Made by a program: the position numbers and the translations under genes. 41,127 nt of DNA from positions 1-41,127 of the forward strand of contig SUVL01000022.1 of assembly GCA_015062005.1 (NCBI GenBank), given 5' to 3'. The notes under the pieces were generated by a model. It saw only the letters and a list, made by a program, of their open reading frames with translations, did not search any database and was not told the origin of the DNA. The DNA comes from Akkermansiaceae bacterium (GTDB lineage: Bacteria > Verrucomicrobiota > Verrucomicrobiia > Verrucomicrobiales > Akkermansiaceae). This document shows, one piece after another, positions 37,968-41,127 of the stretch; position 1 is the stretch's first letter, and each line of letters starts with the position of its first letter.

Positions 37968-40900
37968 TCAAGCCTTGCGACGACGGCGGGCAGCCAGCAT
38001 CATGAGAGCTGCCAATCCCAGCGTTGCGGAGGCGGGCTCGGGGATGTAAGCCACCTGGTACTGCCAGGCGCTGCCTACCTGCTCACCGAAGTAGTAGCTC
38101 ACGCCATCATTGCCCTGGAAGCCAATCTGCTGGTCAGCCGTGGCGGTGAAGGTGGTGCCGTTGGCTCCGGCCAGGGTGATACCCACCATGCCATCTTCCG
38201 GCAGGCCGCTCAGCCCCAGAATATCGGCCATGATGCTGCCGCTGATACCGGAGATGAGCACCTGGGTGGCATCCGTGAGGTCGGCGGCCACATTCAGCGT
38301 GAGCATGTCACCGGCAATGCCGCCCTGGCCCGTCACCGTGGTGGTGATGTCGCCACCGGGAGCATCCGGAGCAGAGAAACTCAGCGTGATGGCGTTGCCT
38401 TTCTGTTCCACATTCGCGGTGTAGTTGCCCACCGTCACATGCTGGAACTGGCTCAGGTCGCCGGTGAAGCTCAGCGTGCCGGTGGTGCTCACCAGAGTGT
38501 GGCTTTGCCCGAAGTCCGAGGTGTAGCTCTGCAGATCCAGAATCAGCTCACCGATGGTGAGGTTGCCGGCGCTGGCAATGCTGGCACCTGCACCCAGGGT
38601 GAGGGAGCCCAGGTCGCTTGTGCCATTGAAAGTGGCTGTGGTGCCGGCAGCGATGCTGGTGGAGTTCACCGTCACGGCGTTGGTGAAGGTGGCACCCCCG
38701 GCGGCATTCACCGAGAGGTTCACCGTGCAGGTGCCGTTGTTGGTGATGGTGGAGTTCACCGTCACGGCAGCGCTGGTGTTTTCGATGCTGAGATTCATCT
38801 TGGCGGAGTCACCGTCGCGCGCCTGAATATGGCTGTTGTTAATCGTGGTCGCACCGGTGTACTTCACGTTGTGCTCACCCTTGACCACTTCCATCTTGCC
38901 GGTCCATCCGCTGGTATCGCCCTTGAAGTTGAAGGTCATGCTATTCCCGGCACCCAGATCTTTATTGACAATGAAGTTACCATTGCCGCTGATGCTACCG
39001 TTGAAGTTGTAGACGCCTCCGGTGTAACCGTTCGTGAATTCGACTGCAGCCAGGTTTGTGTTGGTCAGTACCAGATTGGCATCAATCTCCTTGGTACTGT
39101 TACCAGCATTGACGAAATAACCAACGTAGTCCTTAAGGCTGATGGTGGAGCCGCTGTGTCCGTAGCTGGTCAGATCCAGAACGGTCTGACCGAAAAGCTC
39201 TACAAGGCCGGTCCAGCCTTCTGCCACGGTTACCTTGGTGGCGTTTCCGCTATTGATGGAATAAGTACCGGAGCCATCCAGTGTCACCGTGTTATCATTG
39301 GTGGTGATGGCCGAGGCGGCCAGGGTCACGCCTTCGCTGATATTCATCGTGGCGTTGCCGGTCAGCTCCAGGCCGGTGCTCAGGGTGGTATCCACATTCA
39401 GGGTGGTGCCGCCTGCGGCAGAGATGGCAGCGCTGCTGCTCTGGGCGTAAATTTCGCTCAGCGTGGAGTTGCCGGAGTTGAGGTACCAGGTGCCCAGATC
39501 AATGTAATCTGCGGGGCCGAAAGTACGGTTTTCATTGTTGATAGTGTACGTCTCGCCATCATGCGTCAACGTAAACTCGCCATCAATGGTGCCGCCGTCA
39601 ATCACAGTGCGGGCACCAGCAGCAAAGCCATTGGTGGCAGTGTTGCCATCCTTATCCATGATGGTGGCGCCTGCCTGCACGATGAAGGTGGTGATGTCGC
39701 TGGCATCCAGTGTGTAGGCCCCGGTGCCCACGGTAAAGGTGGTGCCATCGCCCATGCTCAGCGTGCCGGTGAAATTCACACCAGCAGTGCCGGTGGAAAT
39801 GCTCACCCCGCTGCTGATAGCCCCAAACTCCAGGGAACCTGCGCCTGTGGCCGTGAGCGTGCCGCCACCGGTCAGGTCGCTGCCGAACACGAGCTTGCCG
39901 CCCGTGGTGCCCTGGGTCAGCCCGCTCTCGCCATAGCTGTACTGCGTGGTATTCACGCTGAGGTCGCCGGTGATGTTGAGTGCATCCGCGATGGTGACGC
40001 TTTCCGCGGCAATGCCAATCGTGCCGCCGCTGATATTGGCGGTCACTTTGCCATCATAATCCATGCCCATATCGCCCAGCACCAGGGTGCCGCCTTCCTT
40101 CAGGTTCACGGTGGAAACGGCGGTCCTGCCCGGGTAGGAACGCCCCAGACCCTTGGTGGCCAGGGTACCGCCATTCTCGATGTTGATGGTCACCCCGCTG
40201 TCACCCGTCATGACTGCTGCATTTTCTGCCAGGATGGTGCCCTTCACATTCATGGTGGTGGAGTTGTTCCACTCACTCACCACAAAGCTGTTGGTCTTGT
40301 ACTGAGCTGTATCATTCTGAATGCTGTTTGCAGAGCCGGTCACCTTCAGCGTGTAGTTGCTTTCTACGGTGAAGGTGCTTGTGCCGCCATCTACATCACC
40401 AACCTCAACGCGGTTCACGGTGAGGGTGCCGCTGTTGGTGCCATCACCCAGGGTGATATTGCCGCCGTTTGCATACAGCTTGCCGCTGACGCTGCTGCTG
40501 GTTGCAGTCATTGTCAGTGAGCCGGCCGTGGAGACATCGGTCATGGTGCCGGAAATGTCACCGATATTCACCTTGTGATCGGCCTTGGAAATATTCAGAG
40601 AAGTGGCGCCGCCGTCGGTTACGCTCACCTTATCAATGGTAAGGGTGTCGAAATAATTATTGACATTATTCTGAGAGTCCCAGGAATTGGTGCCTATAGC
40701 CAATGTTGTATCGGCGGCCACTTTCAACTCTCCTATCTGAGCATTGGTTGCGATGGCTCCTTCATCAGCCCAGAGATTAAGGGCACCCGTTTTGGCGGAG
40801 GCGTCTACGGTTTCAAAGATGGTTTGACGTTCGTTTACATCTGCGGTGTCTTCATCGTCTGCAATCACCTGATGTCCGGTGTTAATGGTGTTGTCCAGAT

Positions 40901-41018
40901 GCCCGGCCTGAGTTCCACCGATGTAGAATGTATTGCCCTCCCAGCCGGTGCTGGCGTAAGCCGCCGAACCGGCAACAAGAAGCGCTGTGAAAAGCGCTTT
41001 CGGTAAGTGTAGTTTCAT
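37968..41018 (-). CDS. Large secreted beta-strand-repeat protein with PEP-CTERM-like tail (second)
   Basis: 1016 residues. Signal peptide MKLHLPKALFTALLVAGSAAYA-S, sharing MKLHLPK with the gene at 687. The passenger is Gly/Thr/Asn/Ser-rich with recurring strand motifs (GGTIGIAAESVTIADALNITGDLSVN, GGTLTATGAGSLEFGA, TTLNVDTTLSTGLELTGNATMNISEG), typical of autotransporter-associated beta-strand repeats. The C terminus is IPEPASATLGL, a hydrophobic span, then AARRRRKA. No beta-barrel domain is seen. Probably cell-surface; ligand unknown. The genes are paralogous in both ends, but their passengers differ. Confidence 0.87.
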   Translation of the reverse strand: MKLHLPKALFTALLVAGSAAYASTGWEGNTFYIGGTQAGHLDNTINTGHQVIADDEDTADVNERQTIFETVDASAKTGALNLWADEGAIATNAQIGELKVAADTTLAIGTNSWDSQNNVNNYFDTLTIDKVSVTDGGATSLNISKADHKVNIGDISGTMTDVSTAGSLTMTATSSSVSGKLYANGGNITLGDGTNSGTLTVNRVEVGDVDGGTSTFTVESNYTLKVTGSANSIQNDTAQYKTNSFVVSEWNNSTTMNVKGTILAENAAVMTGDSGVTINIENGGTLATKGLGRSYPGRTAVSTVNLKEGGTLVLGDMGMDYDGKVTANISGGTIGIAAESVTIADALNITGDLSVNTTQYSYGESGLTQGTTGGKLVFGSDLTGGGTLTATGAGSLEFGAISSGVSISTGTAGVNFTGTLSMGDGTTFTVGTGAYTLDASDITTFIVQAGATIMDKDGNTATNGFAAGARTVIDGGTIDGEFTLTHDGETYTINNENRTFGPADYIDLGTWYLNSGNSTLSEIYAQSSSAAISAAGGTTLNVDTTLSTGLELTGNATMNISEGVTLAASAITTNDNTVTLDGSGTYSINSGNATKVTVAEGWTGLVELFGQTVLDLTSYGHSGSTISLKDYVGYFVNAGNSTKEIDANLVLTNTNLAAVEFTNGYTGGVYNFNGSISGNGNFIVNKDLGAGNSMTFNFKGDTSGWTGKMEVVKGEHNVKYTGATTINNSHIQARDGDSAKMNLSIENTSAAVTVNSTITNNGTCTVNLSVNAAGGATFTNAVTVNSTSIAAGTTATFNGTSDLGSLTLGAGASIASAGNLTIGELILDLQSYTSDFGQSHTLVSTTGTLSFTGDLSQFQHVTVGNYTANVEQKGNAITLSFSAPDAPGGDITTTVTGQGGIAGDMLTLNVAADLTDATQVLISGISGSIMADILGLSGLPEDGMVGITLAGANGTTFTATADQQIGFQGNDGVSYYFGEQVGSAWQYQVAYIPEPASATLGLAALMMLAARRRRKA

Positions 41019-41108
41019 AGTGTTTTCTTGTGTGTTTTAAATGATTTCAGCAGGCGAAAAGCAGCCCCTTGCGCACTGAAGACACAGTTCGCCCACTGTC
41101 CGCAGTCT

Positions 41109-41127
41109 ATCGCATTTCAGATGCGAT
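41109..41127 (-). promoter_or_regulatory. Palindromic operator of second surface-protein gene
   Basis: Read on the minus strand: ATCGCAT-CTGAA-ATGCGAT, a perfect 7-bp inverted repeat, followed directly by AGACTGCGG, so that TAGACT forms a -10-like box as at 563-568. It lies 90 bp before the ATG at 41018. The window ends on its last base, so any -35 box is out of view. The intervening leader (41019-41108) has no Shine-Dalgarno. Confidence 0.6.

Overview
The window looks like a chromosomal segment of an Akkermansia-like member of the Verrucomicrobiota (inferred from protein character; no 16S gene is present). The pointers are two very large secreted beta-strand-repeat proteins with a PEP...RRRRKA sorting tail, an M60-type (mucinase-like) metallopeptidase, a meso-DAP-type MurE, GC-rich genes, and start codons that mostly lack a Shine-Dalgarno motif.

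Layout. 1-334 is a 10/11-bp tandem array. 687-4748 is a giant PEP-CTERM-type surface protein on the plus strand, and 37968-41018 is a second one on the minus strand; both begin MKLHLPK and both have the same 19-bp palindrome (ATCGCAT-N5-ATGCGAT) upstream. 4762-6013 is a REP-associated tyrosine transposase (RAYT) unit: the gene is split by a frameshift in a G7 run, carries an extra DprA/SLOG-like C-terminal domain, and is bracketed by ~100-bp hairpin-rich direct repeats. The REP palindrome in those repeats (CGGGACTGAAGTCCCG) recurs singly or as paired, BIME-like elements at 13.5, 15.3, 20.6, 37.25 and 37.85 kb. 6023-7597 encodes an AEC permease and a PH-domain membrane protein. 7.6-9.5 kb is an RNA-gene region: terminator-like hairpins, an array of unlike hairpins separated by ACGATAT, tmRNA, tRNA-Arg(ACG), a MITE-like inverted repeat and tRNA-Asp(GTC). 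The tRNA-Asp terminator leads into three tandem ~270-bp units packed with foldable stems (9502-10380). Then come an RlpA-like lipoprotein, an amino-acid ABC transporter with fused binding protein and permease, divergent thiamine genes thi4/thiE, pheT-pheS, a 36-residue secreted micropeptide, an unknown acidic membrane protein, an ankyrin protein overlapping the M60 peptidase, and a NUDIX hydrolase.

24.2-37.2 kb is a dcw (division and cell wall) cluster in one direction with little space between genes: mraZ-rsmH-ftsL-like-ftsI-murE-murF-mraY-murD-LysM protein-ftsW-murG, followed by a small L,D-transpeptidase. It makes the UDP-MurNAc-pentapeptide and lipid II precursors (MurE, MurF, MurD, MraY, MurG) and the septal synthase (FtsW with the class B PBP). 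An extra LysM membrane protein is built in, and murC, murB, ddl and ftsQAZ are not here. The mraZ promoter overlaps a GTGYA repeat series with the layout of an MraZ operator.

Two themes run through the window. First, good sigma70-type promoters repeatedly end only 6-13 bp before the start codon (PH-domain gene, rlpA-like, ABC, thi4, thiE, pheS, 19441 gene, NUDIX), which predicts leaderless or nearly leaderless mRNAs. Second, many intergenic spaces hold structured palindromic repeats of at least five families. All coordinates were read by eye from the sequence; no search or folding program was run.
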